Positions 11,606-23,551 of a stretch of DNA of 64,000 nucleotides are shown here, one piece after another. The position numbers and the translations under genes were made by a program. Numbering within the stretch: the stretch's first letter is position 1; every line of letters starts with the position of its first letter. The notes beneath the pieces were generated by a model that saw only the letters and a list, made by a program, of their open reading frames with translations, did no database searches and was not told the origin of the DNA. The stretch comes from Leclercia adecarboxylata (GTDB taxonomy: Bacteria > Pseudomonadota > Gammaproteobacteria > Enterobacterales > Enterobacteriaceae). The stretch is from the NCBI RefSeq assembly GCF_006171285.1, contig NZ_CP040889.1, forward strand, positions 2,480,001 to 2,544,000, written 5' to 3'.

Positions 11606-12895
11606 TCACTCCTCCAGCGACCGCAAATGGTCATCCTTCTTCAGCGTCATCAGCGCAAAAATACTTACCACCGCCGTCGCCATTACGTAATACGCCGGAA
11701 TATCCAGGTTCCCCGTCTCTTTAATCAGCCCGGTAATGATTAACCCCGCACAGCCCGAGAAAATAGCGTTCGACAGGGAATAGGCCAGCCCCAGCCCGGT
11801 ATAGCGCACCCGCGTCGGGAACATCTCTGACAGCATGGCCGGTCCTGGTCCTGCCAGCATCCCCACCAGACCACCGGCAATGAGCACCACTATCGCTTTC
11901 ACCGCCAGCGTGCTGGACTCCGCCTGCAGAATTTTCAGCAGCGGCAGGGCGAGGATCAGCAGCAACGCGGCGGCAATCACCATTACCGTCCGGCGTCCGA
12001 TGCGGTCGCTGAGCATGCCCGACGGGATAATGGTCAGCGCAAAGCCGATATTCGAGATCACCGCAATCAGCAGCGCCTGGTTAAAGCCGGTATGCAGGGC
12101 TGATTGCAGGTAGGCGGGCATGATCACCAGATAGGTATAGCCCGCGGCGGATCACACCATCACCCGGCCGATGCCCATGACAATGGCCTTCAGCGTGTCG
12201 CGGGTGCGCGCCTTTACGGCCACCGGTTTGGTTTGCTGCTTCACGAAGCTCGGCGTCTCTTCCATGCTCACCCGCAGCCACAGGGCCACCGCCCCCAGCG
12301 GCAGGGCGATAAAGAACGGAATGCGCCAGCCCCAGTCGTGCAGAGCTTCTGGCGTCAGCAGCGCAGAGAGCAGCGCCACGATGCCCGCTCCGGCCAGCAG
12401 GCCCAGCGCAACGGTAAAGGACTGCCAGGCGCCGTACAGCCCGCGCTTACCGCGCGGGGCGAACTCGGTCATCAGCGACACCGCACCGCCATATTCGCCG
12501 CCAGCGAAAAGCCCCTGCAGGATCCGCAGGCCGGTGATAATCAGCGGTGCGGCAATGCCGATGCTGGCATACACCGGCACGAGGCCGATTGCCGCCGTTG
12601 CCAGCGTCATCATCACCAGCACGATAATCAGCGTGGGCTTGCGCCCGATGCGATCGCCAATCCGGCCAAATACGATGGCACCCAGCGGGCGGAAGAAAAA
12701 GGCGATGGCGAACGAGGCGTAGGTGAGGATCAGGCTGGTCAGCCCCGCTTCACCGCTGAGCTGAAAGAAGTTTTTCGCAATCACGGTGGCCAGAAAACCG
12801 TACACCGCAAATTCGTACCATTCTATGAAGTTGCCGATGGAGCCAGCAATCAAAGCGCGTTTGTGGGCATCCGGCGCCCGTTGTGTGTTGTGCAT
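11606..12895 (-). pseudogene. MHS-family MFS transporter interrupted by one in-frame TGA
   Basis: Two minus-strand segments in the same frame together make one transporter of 429 codons. The first, from ATG 12895 (GGAGAG upstream), runs 247 residues and stops at TGA 12154-12152; the rest reads on without a frame change to 11606. The protein begins with the metabolite:H+ symporter signature GNFIEWYEFAVYG and has the MFS loop GRIGDRIGRKP and ILQGLFAGGEYGGAV. After the stop come SAAGYTYLVIMPAYLQ and GMLSDRIGRRTV, the second-half MFS motif. Alignment with the family suggests a TGG Trp codon mutated to TGA. The substrate is unknown. It could be a recent null allele or a sequencing error. It is divergent from aidB. 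Confidence 0.85.
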
Positions 12896-13055
12896 TGTTA
12901 TTCTCTCCATGAGTCGAGAATAAATTATTCACCATAACATCCGATAAGAAATTTATTATTCGCTCATTGTGTGACCATGTTCACGCTTGAGAGTGGCGGT
13001 AATGTGGCCCGGTCTGTCCATACTTACTCCGTTGCCACAGATGGAGGGATACACT

Positions 13056-14678
13056 ATGCACTGGCAGACACACACTGTTTTTAATCAGCCTGCGCCACTC
13101 ACCAACAGCAACCTTTTTCTTTCCGATCGTGCCCTGTGTGAAGCGGTCAATCGTGAAGGTGCCGACTGGGACGCTGACCTGCTCGCCAGCATCGGCCAAC
13201 AGCTGGGGACGGCAGAATCTCTGGAGCTTGGTCGCCTGGCTAACGTCAATCCGCCCGAACTGCTGCGCTATGATGCCAGCGGAACCCGGCTGGACGATGT
13301 GCGCTTTCACCCCGCCTGGCACCTGCTGATGCAGGGGCTCTGCGCCAACCGGGTACATAACCTGGCGTGGGAAGAGGAGGCGCGAAAAGGGGCCTTCGTG
13401 GCCCGGGCGGCACGTTTTATTCTGCATGCCCAGGTGGAAGCCGGCACGCTCTGCCCGATCACCATGACCCATGCCGCCACGCCGCTGTTGCAGCAGGCCC
13501 TACCGCGGGCGTTTCACGACTGGCTGACGCCGTTGCTGAGCGACCGCTACGACTCGCATCTCGCGCCGGGCAACCAGAAGCGCGGCCTGTTAATCGGGAT
13601 GGGGATGACGGAGAAGCAGGGCGGGTCGGATGTCCTGAGCAACACCACCCGGGCAGAGCGCTGCAGCGACGGTAGCTACCGGCTGGTGGGGCATAAGTGG
13701 TTTTTCTCGGTGCCGCAAAGCGATGCGCACCTGGTGCTGGCCCAGGCCAAAGGCGGCCTGTCGTGCTTCTTCGTTCCCCGTTTTCTGCCCGACGGCCTGC
13801 GCAATGCCGTGCATCTGGAGCGTCTGAAAGACAAGCTGGGAAACCGCTCGAACGCCAGCAGCGAAGCCGAGTTTCTCGACGCCACCGGCTGGCTGCTGGG
13901 GGAAGAGGGGGAAGGGGTGCGCCAGATCCTGAAGATGGGCGGCCTCACCCGTTTCGACTGCGCCCTCGGCAGCCACGGCCTGATGCGCCGGGCCTTCTCA
14001 GTGGCGTTGTACCACGCCCACCAGCGACAGACCTTTGGTAAAAACCTGATCGATCAGCCGCTGATGCGCGACGTGTTAAGCCGCATGGCGCTGCAACTGG
14101 AAGGCCAGACGGCGTTTCTGTTCCGCCTGGCGCGGGCCTGGGATCGCCGGGATAACGAGCACGAGGCGCTGTGGGCGCGGCTGTTTACCCCGGCCGCGAA
14201 GCTGGCGATCTGTAAAGCGGGCATCCCGTTCGTAGCGGAAGCGATGGAGGTGTTAGGGGGGATCGGCTATTGCGAAGAGAGCGAATTGCCGCGCCTGTAC
14301 CGCGAAATGCCGGTCAACAGCATCTGGGAAGGCTCGGGCAACATTATGGGGCTGGACGTGCTGCGGGTGCTGGCCAAGCAGCCAGGTGTGCTCGATCTGC
14401 TCGCGGCGGATTTTGCCGAGGTCAAAGGCCAGGATCGCCATTTCGATCGCAGCTGGCGGCAGCTCCAGCAGAAACTGCGCAAACCGCAGGAGGCGCAGGG
14501 CAGGGAGATCGCCCGGCAGATATACCTGCTGGGCGCGGGCGCGCAGATGCTGCGCCATGCCTCCCCGCCGCTGGCGCAGGCCTGGTGCCGTGAAATGCTC
14601 GACGCCCGGGGCAGATCCCTGCTCAGCGAGCAGATACAGGACGACCTGCTGCTGCGCGCCACGGGCGGCGTGGCCTGA
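13056..14678 (+). CDS. aidB: Acyl-CoA dehydrogenase-like protein AidB
   Basis: Start at ATG 13056 with GGAGGG upstream, giving 540 residues that begin MHWQTHTVFNQPAPL, as in E. coli. AidB is a flavoprotein of the adaptive response to alkylation damage, binds DNA and is controlled by Ada in E. coli. It has acyl-CoA dehydrogenase domains, with GMGMTEKQGGSDV at the flavin-binding region, and later LGGIGYCEESELPRLYRE and NSIWEGSGNIM. I did not identify an Ada box in the upstream region. Its stop is 3 bases from the stop of a convergent chemoreceptor gene, an unusually tight junction. Confidence 0.95.
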   Translation: MHWQTHTVFNQPAPLTNSNLFLSDRALCEAVNREGADWDADLLASIGQQLGTAESLELGRLANVNPPELLRYDASGTRLDDVRFHPAWHLLMQGLCANRVHNLAWEEEARKGAFVARAARFILHAQVEAGTLCPITMTHAATPLLQQALPRAFHDWLTPLLSDRYDSHLAPGNQKRGLLIGMGMTEKQGGSDVLSNTTRAERCSDGSYRLVGHKWFFSVPQSDAHLVLAQAKGGLSCFFVPRFLPDGLRNAVHLERLKDKLGNRSNASSEAEFLDATGWLLGEEGEGVRQILKMGGLTRFDCALGSHGLMRRAFSVALYHAHQRQTFGKNLIDQPLMRDVLSRMALQLEGQTAFLFRLARAWDRRDNEHEALWARLFTPAAKLAICKAGIPFVAEAMEVLGGIGYCEESELPRLYREMPVNSIWEGSGNIMGLDVLRVLAKQPGVLDLLAADFAEVKGQDRHFDRSWRQLQQKLRKPQEAQGREIARQIYLLGAGAQMLRHASPPLAQAWCREMLDARGRSLLSEQIQDDLLLRATGGVA

Positions 14679-14681
14679 GTT

Positions 14682-16607
14682 TTACAGGCGGAACAGACTG
14701 ACCAGATCGGTCAGGTGCGAACCCTTCTCCCGCAGGGTTTGCGCCGTCTGTTCGCTGCGCGAGACGCGGTCGGCGTTGATGTGCGACGCTTCGCCGATGT
14801 GCGTCATCGCCAGATTCACCTGACCGATACCTGCCGACTGCTCGCGGGAGGCGTGGTTAATTTCCGTGACCAGCTGGTTGATGTTGTCGATGTGCTCGAT
14901 GATGCTCTCCATCGCCTGACGGGTCTGCTCCGACAGGGCGTGGCCCTCGCTCACCTTACTGAGCGTATCGCCAATCAGCTGTTCAATCTCCTTCACCGCG
15001 TTGGCGCTGCGTGCCGCCAGGGCGCGAACTTCCTGGGCGACCACGGCGAAGCCTTTACCGTGCTCACCTGCCCGGGCCGCTTCTACGGCGGCGTTCAGCG
15101 CCAGAATATTGGTCTGGAAGGCAATGCTCTCAATCACCCGCGTGATGGCTTCGATACGTTTCGATGCCTCGCGAATATCATCCATGGTGGAGACAGCATT
15201 GCTGACGGTCTCCCCGCCCTGATGCACCGCCCGGGAGGTTTCGCCCACCAGCTGCTGAGTCTGCTCCATATTGGCCGCGTTCTGCTGCACGGTGGCCGCC
15301 AGCTGCTCCATACTGGCAGAAGTCTCTTCCACGCTGCTGGCCTGCTTGTTGATCTGCTCGGAGATCTCGCCGGTATCCGCCGCCAGGGCGTTGGTTCCCA
15401 GATGAATATCCCCCGCGGCTTCCCGCACCTGCAGCACGATTTTTTGCAGGCCGCCGCCAATGCCGTTGATGGCGTTGATCAGCTGGCCAACCTCATCCTG
15501 ACGGGTGGCAGGCAGGGTGGCGCGCAGATCGCCTGCGGCATACTGTTCCGCCAGACCAATGACATCGCGCAGCGGGCGTGACAGCCAGCGGCGGATAATA
15601 AACACGAACAGCATGGCAAAGAGCGCCGACAGCGCCACACCCGCCAGCAGGAAGCGATCGCGCAGGCGGGTCACGTCGGCCAGCAGTACGCTTTTATCCA
15701 CTTCTCCCACTATCGTCCAGTTCCAGCCCGGCAGCGGCGTCCAGGCCATAATCAGCGTGCTGCCATCAGCGCTCTTGCGCTCCAGGGTACCGGAGTGATC
15801 CCCCAGCAGCTGTTGCTGAACGGCGTTATCCCACTTCGGCAGTTGCCCCTCTTCGGCGCTGTGGAACAGATATTGGCCGTGATTTTTGCCATTGCTGCGG
15901 TCCAGCACAAAGAAGTGACCGCTTTCGCCCAGACGGCGGCTGAGGATCTTCTCGCGCATGACGTTCCACGAGTGGGTAATGTCGACGCCGACGAAGATAA
16001 TGGCGATCACCTGTCCGCCCGCGTCTTTTACCGGCTGATACTGGGTGATATAGCGTTTGCCGAACAGCAGGGCGAGGCCGCGATAGACCTCGCCTGTGTT
16101 GACCACCGCCCAGGCCGGGCTGGCACGATCGAGAACGGTGCCGATAGCCCGGTCGCCGTTCTCTTTACGCAGCGAGGTCGCCACGCGGACAAAATCGTCG
16201 CCGCTGCGAACAAACAGGGTCGAGATGGCCCCGGTGTGATTCTGAAAATCATCCGGCGTGGCGTTGTTCTCGTGGAGTTCCGTCTCGCCGCCCTTCAGCA
16301 GCGGAACGTTCTGACCGTTAATCGCGCGGGTCTGGCTGGCATCAAGGTTCAGCGGCTGCGGCAAGAAGGTGGTGAACAGACGGGTATAGCTCTCCACCTC
16401 TTCGGTGAGGCTGGCATTGAACATCTGCACCATATCCATCACGCCGGTGGATTGATTATGCAGGTCTTCAATGGCCAGCGATTCGAGTTTTTGACTGGTG
16501 TTGTAGCTAAGGAGAAAAGTGAAAAGCAGAAAGAGCGTGGCAACGCTCAAGCCGGTAAGCAGCGACAGCTTAGTGCCCAGACCTGCACGGCGAAAAAAAT
16601 TGATCAT
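14682..16607 (-). CDS. Methyl-accepting chemotaxis protein with double Cache sensor
   Basis: 641 residues from ATG 16607 ([17 protein letters not shown]); an upstream start would add 25 residues before the membrane anchor. Transmembrane segments are near 14-34 and 319-338. The periplasmic part of about 280 residues resembles the Cache_3-Cache_2 fusion, with [20 protein letters not shown] split over the membrane-proximal half. A HAMP domain and the signalling helix follow, with the highly conserved hairpin tip [19 protein letters not shown]. No NWETF tether is present at the C-terminus (ends SLFRL), so it probably relies on other receptors for adaptation. The ligand is unknown. E. coli has no gene here. 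Confidence 0.9.
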   Translation of the reverse strand: MINFFRRAGLGTKLSLLTGLSVATLFLLFTFLLSYNTSQKLESLAIEDLHNQSTGVMDMVQMFNASLTEEVESYTRLFTTFLPQPLNLDASQTRAINGQNVPLLKGGETELHENNATPDDFQNHTGAISTLFVRSGDDFVRVATSLRKENGDRAIGTVLDRASPAWAVVNTGEVYRGLALLFGKRYITQYQPVKDAGGQVIAIIFVGVDITHSWNVMREKILSRRLGESGHFFVLDRSNGKNHGQYLFHSAEEGQLPKWDNAVQQQLLGDHSGTLERKSADGSTLIMAWTPLPGWNWTIVGEVDKSVLLADVTRLRDRFLLAGVALSALFAMLFVFIIRRWLSRPLRDVIGLAEQYAAGDLRATLPATRQDEVGQLINAINGIGGGLQKIVLQVREAAGDIHLGTNALAADTGEISEQINKQASSVEETSASMEQLAATVQQNAANMEQTQQLVGETSRAVHQGGETVSNAVSTMDDIREASKRIEAITRVIESIAFQTNILALNAAVEAARAGEHGKGFAVVAQEVRALAARSANAVKEIEQLIGDTLSKVSEGHALSEQTRQAMESIIEHIDNINQLVTEINHASREQSAGIGQVNLAMTHIGEASHINADRVSRSEQTAQTLREKGSHLTDLVSLFRL

Positions 16608-16740
16608 AAATTGCTCATTGTTAAAAAGGTATCGCTTTTCAACGGCAGAGCGGGGATAACATTTATTTGGTTTATGTAACAAAATGTTACAAAGATATCT
16701 CTGGGCAGTAACGGCAAGGATAATAAAATTGTAAATATTA

Positions 16741-16768
16741 AAAAGCCACTCCTTTTTAGTGGCTTTTT
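16741..16768 (-). terminator. Terminator downstream of yjfN
   Basis: Inverted repeat AAAAGCCACT / AGTGGCTTTT with a loop rich in T; on the minus strand the stem is followed by T residues. It lies 12 bases after the yjfN stop and separates it from the chemoreceptor promoter. Confidence 0.85.
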
Positions 16769-16779
16769 ATTGGCGCTTT

Positions 16780-17055
16780 TCAGGCATAGATAATGGCCTG
16801 TGCCCGCCAGCGATCGACATGGCTCTCTTCCTGCATTTTAATGATGCGATACCAGGAGGCACCCTGCTCATCAGCTTTTAGCGCAATCATGCGCTCTACG
16901 TCCTGCGGGCTCCCTGAGATATCACTCACGGAGATCAATCCAATTTCATTTAAACCTGTCACACAATCCGCGCTGGCAAATTCAGCTGACTGTGCAGCCG
17001 TACTCAGCAGACCCGCTGAGAGCAGCAGTGAGGTCAAAGCAAGAGATCGTTTCAT
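16780..17055 (-). CDS. yjfN: YjfN, small periplasmic DUF1471-family protein
   Basis: 91 residues from ATG 17055 (GGAG six bases upstream); an ATG four codons earlier is less well placed. A signal peptide (MKRSLALTSLLLSAGLLSTAAQSA) precedes the mature part EFASADCVTGLNEIG, which matches E. coli YjfN closely. The family fold is YhcN/McbA-like; YjfN has been linked to stimulation of the DegP protease. It has one Cys in the mature region. Two other relatives, bsmA and yjfY, are in the same window. Confidence 0.92.
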   Translation of the reverse strand: MKRSLALTSLLLSAGLLSTAAQSAEFASADCVTGLNEIGLISVSDISGSPQDVERMIALKADEQGASWYRIIKMQEESHVDRWRAQAIIYA

Positions 17056-17203
17056 CGTTAGCTCCATTTTACGTATCCCCGGAATCCGCCGGGCAATCCT
17101 TCGCTAATAAACTCACTTCCATTGTCACAGGCATGGAGTTTATTGTGGACAGGAAAACGTCTATGGACGCAAAGCAGTGTAAATGTCGTTTAAATACCGC
17201 GCG

Positions 17204-17512
17204 TTATTTACGGTATAAAATGGCCTGCGAATACCACTGCCCTGTTACGATAGTTTCATCGATAAGGGTAATGACGTAATAATCTGCATTCGCGGCGACA
17301 GCTTTTGCTTTAATGGCATCTTCCACATCGTCGGGAGAGCCGCGCTCAAGTGCGGTCACGGTACCCATTCGCTGTAATCCTTCCGTCTGATTGCGACGAA
17401 TTTCCTGGGGGTGATCGGCGACCGGTGGTGCGGGCTGTGGCGTACCTTCCAGCACGCTACATCCGGCTAACAGCAGCATCAGCGTTAAAGCAGCAACCCT
17501 TCGCATAACCAT
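17204..17512 (-). CDS. bsmA: Biofilm/peroxide-stress lipoprotein BsmA
   Basis: The start was placed at ATG 17512, eight bases after AGGAAA; earlier ATGs in frame lack a signal-like start. This gives 102 residues. The signal peptide ends in the lipobox LLAGC, so the protein is predicted to be lipidated and sorted to the outer membrane. The mature part is a DUF1471 domain with NQTEGLQRMGTVTAL and the end GQWYSQAILYRK, as in E. coli BsmA (YjfO), which affects biofilm and stress tolerance. It is divergent from yjfP. Confidence 0.9.
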   Translation of the reverse strand: MVMRRVAALTLMLLLAGCSVLEGTPQPAPPVADHPQEIRRNQTEGLQRMGTVTALERGSPDDVEDAIKAKAVAANADYYVITLIDETIVTGQWYSQAILYRK

Positions 17513-17671
17513 ATCTCGTTTCCTGATAGCCATAGTGTAGATCTCTGTTGATTTGACATTGGGGGAATGTTCCCAAATTGTTATCTGAGACGTAAATTTC
17601 GAATGAAAATTGTGTGAAAACGTAAGCCAGTTCTCAACATTATGATTCACCCTAAAGTATGAGGCTCACTG

Positions 17672-18403
17672 ATGATTGAAATTGAAGTCCGGCAGCTTGG
17701 CGACCATGAGATTGTACATGCCGTTCCGGCGGGAAAACGGACTGAACCGTTGCCGGTTGTTATTTTTTATCATGGCTTTACCTCATCAAAGCTGGTCTAC
17801 AGCTATTTTGCGGTGGCGCTGGCACAGGCAGGTTTCAGAGTGGTGATGCCGGATGCGCCCGACCACGGCGCGCGCTTTACGGGTGATGAGCAGGCCCGTC
17901 TGGGGCAGTTCTGGCCGATCCTGCATGGCAGCCTCACCGAGTTTGCCGCGCTGCGGGATGCCCTGTATCAGGCCGGGCTGGTGGCCGATGAACGCCTTGC
18001 GGTGGCCGGGGCCTCGATGGGCGGCATGACCGCGCTGGGGATTATGACGCGCCACCCTGAGGTGAAGTGTGTGGCAAGCCTGATGGGCTCTGGCTACTTT
18101 ACGTCGCTGGCCCGGACGCTGTTTCCGCCGCTGCAGCCTGAGGCATTCGCGGCGATGGTCTCTCCGCTTGCCGACTGGGAAGTGACAACCGCGCTACCGC
18201 GTCTGGCCGACCGCCCGCTGCTGCTGTGGCATGGTGAGGAAGATGATGTAGTGCCTGCCGGAGGAACATTCCGTCTGCAGCAGGCGTTACGGCAGGAAGG
18301 GCTGGATAAAAATCTGACCTGCCTGTGGGAGGCGGGGGTGAAACACCGCATTACCCCGACCGCGCTCGACGCCACGGTGGCGTTTTTCCGCCAGCACCTT
18401 TAA
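17672..18403 (+). CDS. yjfP: Esterase YjfP (alpha/beta hydrolase)
   Basis: 243 residues. A cytoplasmic alpha/beta hydrolase that in E. coli acts on short-chain esters. The oxyanion region is [10 protein letters not shown], the nucleophile elbow is GASMGG, the acid lies near [10 protein letters not shown] and the catalytic His is in [10 protein letters not shown]. The ATG follows a GAGG site. Its stop overlaps the stop of ulaR by 4 bases, tail to tail. Confidence 0.94.
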   Translation: MIEIEVRQLGDHEIVHAVPAGKRTEPLPVVIFYHGFTSSKLVYSYFAVALAQAGFRVVMPDAPDHGARFTGDEQARLGQFWPILHGSLTEFAALRDALYQAGLVADERLAVAGASMGGMTALGIMTRHPEVKCVASLMGSGYFTSLARTLFPPLQPEAFAAMVSPLADWEVTTALPRLADRPLLLWHGEEDDVVPAGGTFRLQQALRQEGLDKNLTCLWEAGVKHRITPTALDATVAFFRQHL

Positions 18404-19155
18404 ACGCGCAGGATCGTCACGCCCTGATCTTCCAGTTTCTGGAGGATCTGCGGGTTGGCATTTTTGCCGGTGATCACCATGTCTATCTGCTCGGCACGGC
18501 TGAACAGCATGCCCGCACGCTCGCCGACCTTGCTGCTGTCCACCAGCACCACCAGCTTGCCGACCACGTTCAGCATGTTCTGCTCCGCCATCGCCGTCAG
18601 CATATCGGTTTTATACAGCCCTTCGGCGGTGAGCCCTTTGCCGCTGGTAAACATCCAGTGCCCGGCATAGAGCGTGTTCTCGCTGTCCTGCGGGCTTAAG
18701 GTGATGGACTGGCTCTTATTGTACTGGCCGCCCATGATCACCACGCTTTCATGCTCCTGATCGATCAGGTAGTTGGCCAGCGGCAGGTAGTTAGTGATGA
18801 TCTGCACCGGTTTGCCGCACATTTCACGGCCCAGCAGGAAAGCGGTGGAACCGCAGTTAATCACCACGCTTTCGCCGGGATTGACCAGCTGGGAGGCGGC
18901 TCTGGCGATACGCACTTTCTCGTCGTGGTTCTGCGCCTGATGAATATTCATCGGCGACCAGCGTGGGCGCTGCTGGCTGATCCCTTCGGCGCCGTTACGC
19001 ACCTTTTTCAGCTTGCCGCTTTCATCAAGTTTGTTGATATCCCGGCGCGCGGTGGCGGGAGAAACGCCCAGCCGGGCAATCACCTGCTCAACGGTGACAA
19101 ACCCGGTTTGCGCCAGGAGATCCAGTAAAATTTGATGCCGCTGTGCTTCCGTCAT
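18400..19155 (-). CDS. ulaR: Ascorbate-utilisation repressor UlaR
   Basis: 251 residues, as in E. coli. A DeoR-family repressor that releases its operators on binding L-ascorbate 6-phosphate. The winged helix-turn-helix is at residues about 3-57 ([28 protein letters not shown]); the sugar-phosphate-binding domain has [13 protein letters not shown] and [10 protein letters not shown]. It lies downstream of ulaG on the same strand, 109 bases away. It controls ulaG and the divergent ulaABCDEF operon; candidate operators lie at 20356-20624. Confidence 0.97.
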   Translation of the reverse strand: MTEAQRHQILLDLLAQTGFVTVEQVIARLGVSPATARRDINKLDESGKLKKVRNGAEGISQQRPRWSPMNIHQAQNHDEKVRIARAASQLVNPGESVVINCGSTAFLLGREMCGKPVQIITNYLPLANYLIDQEHESVVIMGGQYNKSQSITLSPQDSENTLYAGHWMFTSGKGLTAEGLYKTDMLTAMAEQNMLNVVGKLVVLVDSSKVGERAGMLFSRAEQIDMVITGKNANPQILQKLEDQGVTILRV

Positions 19156-19228
19156 GAGCTATTCCGAAATAAATTGATGTTAAAAGATGATATTTGAAAT
19201 AGCCTGAAAATACTAAGCAAAATGTTCT

Positions 19229-19253
19229 ATCGCCAGGCAAGGCGCCTGGCGAT
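19229..19253. terminator. Hairpin between ulaG and ulaR
   Basis: Perfect 10-bp inverted repeat ATCGCCAGGC / GCCTGGCGAT with a 5-base loop, 11 bases after the ulaG stop. No T-run follows on either strand, so it may stabilise the ulaG transcript end rather than terminate it. Confidence 0.5.
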
Positions 19254-19264
19254 CGCCTGAAAGA

Positions 19265-20329
19265 TTACAGGAAAGATTTAAATGGCAGGTCGGGCTCAAT
19301 GGTGAAGCAATCATCAAAGCCGCGCGGGTAGTGATACTCAAAATTGTCTTTATCCAGCGGCCAGGTAAATTTGCCGCCCACCTGCCAGATAAACGGCTTA
19401 AAGCCATACTTCAGCCGGTCTTTTTTCATCTCCCACAGCACGCGGATCTCCTGCGGATCGGCCTGGAAATTTGACCAGATATCGTGATGGAACGGGATCA
19501 CCACCTGGGTGTTCAGGGCTTCCGCCATGCGCAGAATGTCGGCGCTGGTCATCTTGTCGGTGATGCCGCGCGGGTTCTCGCCGTAAGAGCCCAGCGCCAC
19601 GTCGATATGGTGCTCATTACCGTGTTTGGCGTAATAGTTGGAGTAGTGTGAGTCACCGCTGTGGTACAGCGTGCCGCCCGGGGTCTTGAACAGATAGTTC
19701 ACCGCGCGCTCGTCCATCCCGTCCGGTAACACGCCGGCTGCCTTCCGATCGGCCGGCAGGGTAATCAGTGCGGTGCGGTCAAACGCGTCAAGGGCATGAA
19801 TTTCGATGTCTTTGATTTTTACCACGTCACCCGGTTTCATGACGATGCAGCGCTCTTTTGGCACGCCCCAGCCGATCCATAAATCGACACAGGTTTGTGG
19901 CCCGATAAAGGGCACGTCTTGCGGACAGTTCTGCATTACCGCTGCCGCAACGTTGACGTCGATATGATCGTTATGATCGTGGGTCGAAAGAACGGCGTCG
20001 ATCTGACGAATCGCAAAAGGATCGAGGACAAACGGCGTGGTGCGAAGGTTCGGCTGCAGTTTCTCGACACCTGCCATACGCTGCATCTGATGGCCTTTTT
20101 TCATCAGCGGGTTGCCATGGCTCTGTTTGCCGGTGCCGCACCAGAAATCAACGCAGACATTGGCGCCGCCCTGAGACTTCAGCCAGATGCCGGTACAGCC
20201 CAGCCACCACATCGCGAATGTGCCCGGCGCGACCTGCTCCTGTTCGATCTCTTCATTCAGCCAGCTACCCCATTCCGGGAAAGTGCTCAGGATCCATGAT
20301 TCGCGGGTAATGGTATTCACTTTACTCAT
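19265..20329 (-). CDS. ulaG: L-ascorbate-6-phosphate lactonase UlaG
   Basis: 354 residues, the E. coli length. A cytoplasmic metallo-beta-lactamase-fold enzyme that opens L-ascorbate 6-phosphate to 3-keto-L-gulonate 6-phosphate. The metal-binding motif is [10 protein letters not shown], with further ligands in [10 protein letters not shown] and PFHHDIW. It is transcribed away from ulaA with 353 bases between them, so the two share a control region. Needed together with ulaD, ulaE and ulaF for anaerobic ascorbate use. Confidence 0.97.
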   Translation of the reverse strand: MSKVNTITRESWILSTFPEWGSWLNEEIEQEQVAPGTFAMWWLGCTGIWLKSQGGANVCVDFWCGTGKQSHGNPLMKKGHQMQRMAGVEKLQPNLRTTPFVLDPFAIRQIDAVLSTHDHNDHIDVNVAAAVMQNCPQDVPFIGPQTCVDLWIGWGVPKERCIVMKPGDVVKIKDIEIHALDAFDRTALITLPADRKAAGVLPDGMDERAVNYLFKTPGGTLYHSGDSHYSNYYAKHGNEHHIDVALGSYGENPRGITDKMTSADILRMAEALNTQVVIPFHHDIWSNFQADPQEIRVLWEMKKDRLKYGFKPFIWQVGGKFTWPLDKDNFEYHYPRGFDDCFTIEPDLPFKSFL

Positions 20330-22083
<1,754 letters not shown>

Positions 22084-22095
22084 GGAGTTTTGATT

Positions 22096-22401
22096 ATGAC
22101 CGTACGTATCCTGGCCGTGTGTGGCAATGGGCAAGGGAGCTCCATGATCATGAAGATGAAAGTGGACCAGTTTTTAACCCAGTCAAAAATTGACCACACG
22201 GTGAACAGCTGCGCGGTGGGTGAATACAAAAGTGAACTGAACGGCGCGGACATCATCATCGCCTCAACCCACATCGCCGGTGAGATTAACGTTACTGGCA
22301 ATAAATACGTGGTGGGCGTGCGCAACATGCTGTCGCCTGCGGACTTTGGCCCAAAACTGCTGGAAGTGATCAAAGCGCATTTCCCGCAAGACGTGAAGTA
22401 A
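22096..22401 (+). CDS. ulaB: Ascorbate PTS EIIB component
   Basis: 101 residues from ATG 22096, 12 bases after ulaA. The phosphorylated Cys9 sits in the loop CGNGQGSS. The protein passes phosphate from UlaC to ascorbate entering through UlaA. Almost identical to E. coli UlaB over its full length ([32 protein letters not shown]). Confidence 0.97.
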   Translation: MTVRILAVCGNGQGSSMIMKMKVDQFLTQSKIDHTVNSCAVGEYKSELNGADIIIASTHIAGEINVTGNKYVVGVRNMLSPADFGPKLLEVIKAHFPQDVK

Positions 22402-22410
22402 AGAGGCTTT

Positions 22411-22878
22411 ATGAAACTACGTGATTCGCTGGCAGAGAATAACTCCATCCTTTTACAGGCCGAGGCCAGTACCTGGCAGGAGGCGGTAAAGCTGAGCGTC
22501 GATCTGCTGGTTAAGGCTGACGTTGTAGAGCCGCGCTATTACCAGGCCATTCTTGATGGCGTCGAGCAGTTCGGGCCGTACTTTGTGATTGCCCCGGGGC
22601 TGGCCATGCCGCATGGCCGTCCGGAAGAGGGCGTCAAAAAAACCGGTTTCGCCCTGGTCACCCTGAAAACGCCGCTGATGTTTAACCATGACGATAACGA
22701 CCCGGTGGACATCCTGATCACCATGGCCGCCGTGGATGCCAACACCCATCAGGAAGTGGGCATTATGCAGATCGTCAATCTGTTTGAAGATGAAGCCAAT
22801 TTTGACCGTTTACGCGCCTGCCGCACCGCGCAGGAAGTGCTGGATTTAATCGACAACGCCACAGCGGCGGCAGTTTAA
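22411..22878 (+). CDS. ulaC: Ascorbate PTS EIIA component
   Basis: 155 residues. A mannitol/fructose-type EIIA domain that takes phosphate from HPr. The active His68 is in [11 protein letters not shown]. It begins 9 bases after ulaB and ends 13 bases before ulaD, consistent with a single transcript. Confidence 0.97.
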   Translation: MKLRDSLAENNSILLQAEASTWQEAVKLSVDLLVKADVVEPRYYQAILDGVEQFGPYFVIAPGLAMPHGRPEEGVKKTGFALVTLKTPLMFNHDDNDPVDILITMAAVDANTHQEVGIMQIVNLFEDEANFDRLRACRTAQEVLDLIDNATAAAV

Positions 22879-22891
22879 GAGGGATTTGAAA

Positions 22892-23542
22892 ATGTCATTA
22901 CCTATGTTGCAGGTTGCCCTGGATAACCAGACCCTGAACCACGCTTACGAAACCACGCGTCTTATCGCCGAAGAAGTAGACATCATCGAAGTGGGCACCA
23001 TCCTGTGTGTCGGCGAGGGGGTTCGCGCCGTCCGCGACCTGAAAGCCCTCTATCCGCATAAAATTGTGCTGGCCGACGCCAAAATTGCCGATGCGGGCAA
23101 AATCCTGTCGCGGATGTGCTTCGAAGCCAACGCCGACTGGGTCACGGTGATCTGTTGCGCGGATATCAACACCGCCAAAGGCGCGCTGGAAGTGGCAAAA
23201 GAGTTTAACGGTGACGTGCAGATCGAACTTACCGGCTTCTGGACCTGGGAGCAGGCCGAAGAGTGGCGCGCCGCAGGCATTCAGCAGGTGGTCTATCACC
23301 GCAGCCGCGATGCGCAGGCCGCGGGCGTTGCCTGGGGCGAAGCGGATATTAGCGCCGTTAAGCGTCTGGCGGAGATGGGCTTTAAGGTGACGGTTACCGG
23401 CGGACTGGCGCTGGAAGATCTGCCGCTGTTCGCGGGGATTCCGATTCACGTCTTTATTGCCGGTCGCAGCATCCGCGATGCCGCCTCGCCGGTAGAAGCG
23501 GCACGCCAGTTCAAACGTTCCATCGCCCAACTGTGGGGATAA
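22892..23542 (+). CDS. ulaD: 3-keto-L-gulonate-6-phosphate decarboxylase
   Basis: 216 residues from ATG 22892 (an in-frame ATG two codons earlier is possible). A TIM-barrel of the OMP decarboxylase suprafamily that converts 3-keto-L-gulonate 6-phosphate to L-xylulose 5-phosphate. The catalytic motif ADAKIAD gives Asp62 and Lys64; phosphate binding is at [10 protein letters not shown]. Fourth gene of the ula operon. Confidence 0.97.
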   Translation: MSLPMLQVALDNQTLNHAYETTRLIAEEVDIIEVGTILCVGEGVRAVRDLKALYPHKIVLADAKIADAGKILSRMCFEANADWVTVICCADINTAKGALEVAKEFNGDVQIELTGFWTWEQAEEWRAAGIQQVVYHRSRDAQAAGVAWGEADISAVKRLAEMGFKVTVTGGLALEDLPLFAGIPIHVFIAGRSIRDAASPVEAARQFKRSIAQLWG

Positions 23543-23551
23543 GGAGCGGCT

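Noticed and set aside
12152..12154. TGA read as selenocysteine
   Set aside because: MHS transporters are not selenoproteins and I see no reason for a Sec residue at this loop; a point mutation is simpler.
12104..12937. Open frame of 277 codons on the plus strand opposite the transporter
   Set aside because: Gln/His/Arg-rich and without family resemblance; the minus strand encodes clear MFS helices.
15795..16679. Open frame of 294 codons on the plus strand
   Set aside because: It is the shadow of the Cache chemoreceptor. It has no ribosome site or recognisable motif.
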